Shown piece after piece: positions 5,827 to 5,980 of a DNA stretch of 5,980 nucleotides. Made by a program: the position numbers and the translations under genes. The notes beneath the pieces were generated by a model. That model was given only the letters and a program-made list of their open reading frames with translations, was not told the origin of the DNA and did no database searches. The first letter of the stretch is position 1, and each line of letters starts with the position of its first letter. Location: NCBI GenBank assembly GCA_017628165.1, contig JAGBZQ010000036.1:1-5980 (forward strand), given 5' to 3'. The stretch comes from Kiritimatiellia bacterium (GTDB lineage: Bacteria > Verrucomicrobiota > Kiritimatiellia > RFP12 > UBA1067).

Positions 5827-5980
5827 ATGATGATTCAAAGAAAGATCGAAAAATGGCTCGCAGAAGTCGCAAAAGAGTACGCTGTAGTGTCCATTATGGG
5901 ACCACGGCAGTCAGGGAAAACGACGCTAGCAAAGAAGCTTTTCCCCGACTATGGGTATGTCAACCTTGAAGATCCCGACC
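5827..5980 (+). CDS. AAA_14-family ATP-binding protein (3' end beyond window)
   Basis: Only the first 51 codons are present. The product begins MMIQRKIEKWLAEVAKEY, then VVSIMGPRQSGKTTLAKKLF, with a Walker A P-loop GPRQSGKTT at residues 25-33, and then YVNLEDPD at 44-51. The GPRQxGKTTL motif followed about 13 residues later by YVNLEDPD is characteristic of AAA_14 ATPases, which usually carry a C-terminal DUF4143 domain and total about 380-420 residues. Their cellular function is not established. Many are scattered accessory genes in bacteria and archaea, and no specific role can be assigned here. The gene has its own strong promoter at 5745-5773 and operator-like repeats, so it is probably transcribed independently and tightly controlled. 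Its G+C is lower than that of the insertion sequence beside it, which suggests that it is not part of that element. Confidence 0.85.
   Translation, partial: MMIQRKIEKWLAEVAKEYAVVSIMGPRQSGKTTLAKKLFPDYGYVNLEDPD

Overview
The window looks like chromosomal DNA of an anaerobic or facultative bacterium of moderate G+C (hand counts of roughly 53-58% in the helicase gene). A split, two-subunit class I (iron-sulfur) fumarase, a full HrpB helicase and an AAA_14-type ATPase fit several phyla, such as Synergistota or Verrucomicrobiota-related anaerobes. The sequence alone does not settle the taxonomy.

Left part (1-3654, + strand): a tightly packed operon. It holds the 3' end of the fumarase alpha subunit gene, the complete beta subunit gene and hrpB. 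The junctions are an ATGA overlap (674-677) and a TGATG overlap (1256-1260), so translational coupling is likely. Alpha and beta together form the [4Fe-4S] hydro-lyase that interconverts fumarate and malate. HrpB is a DEAH-type RNA helicase with no obvious metabolic link to them.

Middle (3655-3796): about 140 bp of AT-richer DNA with only short broken reading frames. One begins in a third overlap with the hrpB stop, and another has a good ribosome-binding site and a TTG start. They may be the remains of a gene cut by the insertion on their right.

Insertion sequence (about 3797-5715, gene on the - strand): a G+C-rich element bounded by imperfect 17-bp inverted repeats, 10 bp of them exact. 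Its transposase has an N-terminal DUF4338 domain (the family of the Druantia defence protein DruA) joined to an ISAs1-like DDE catalytic domain. The reading frame breaks at an A8 run containing the slippery heptamer A AAA AAG, immediately before a stop. A -1 slip there would give a 595-residue protein and supply the third catalytic acidic residue. This is either programmed frameshifting or a one-base homopolymer lesion.

Right end (5716-5980, + strand): an 18-bp tandem repeat overlapping a near-consensus sigma-70 promoter, a 13-bp palindrome, a ribosome-binding site, and the first 51 codons of an AAA_14-family ATPase that runs off the window. The repeat and palindrome share the core TTGAACTT and look like operators.
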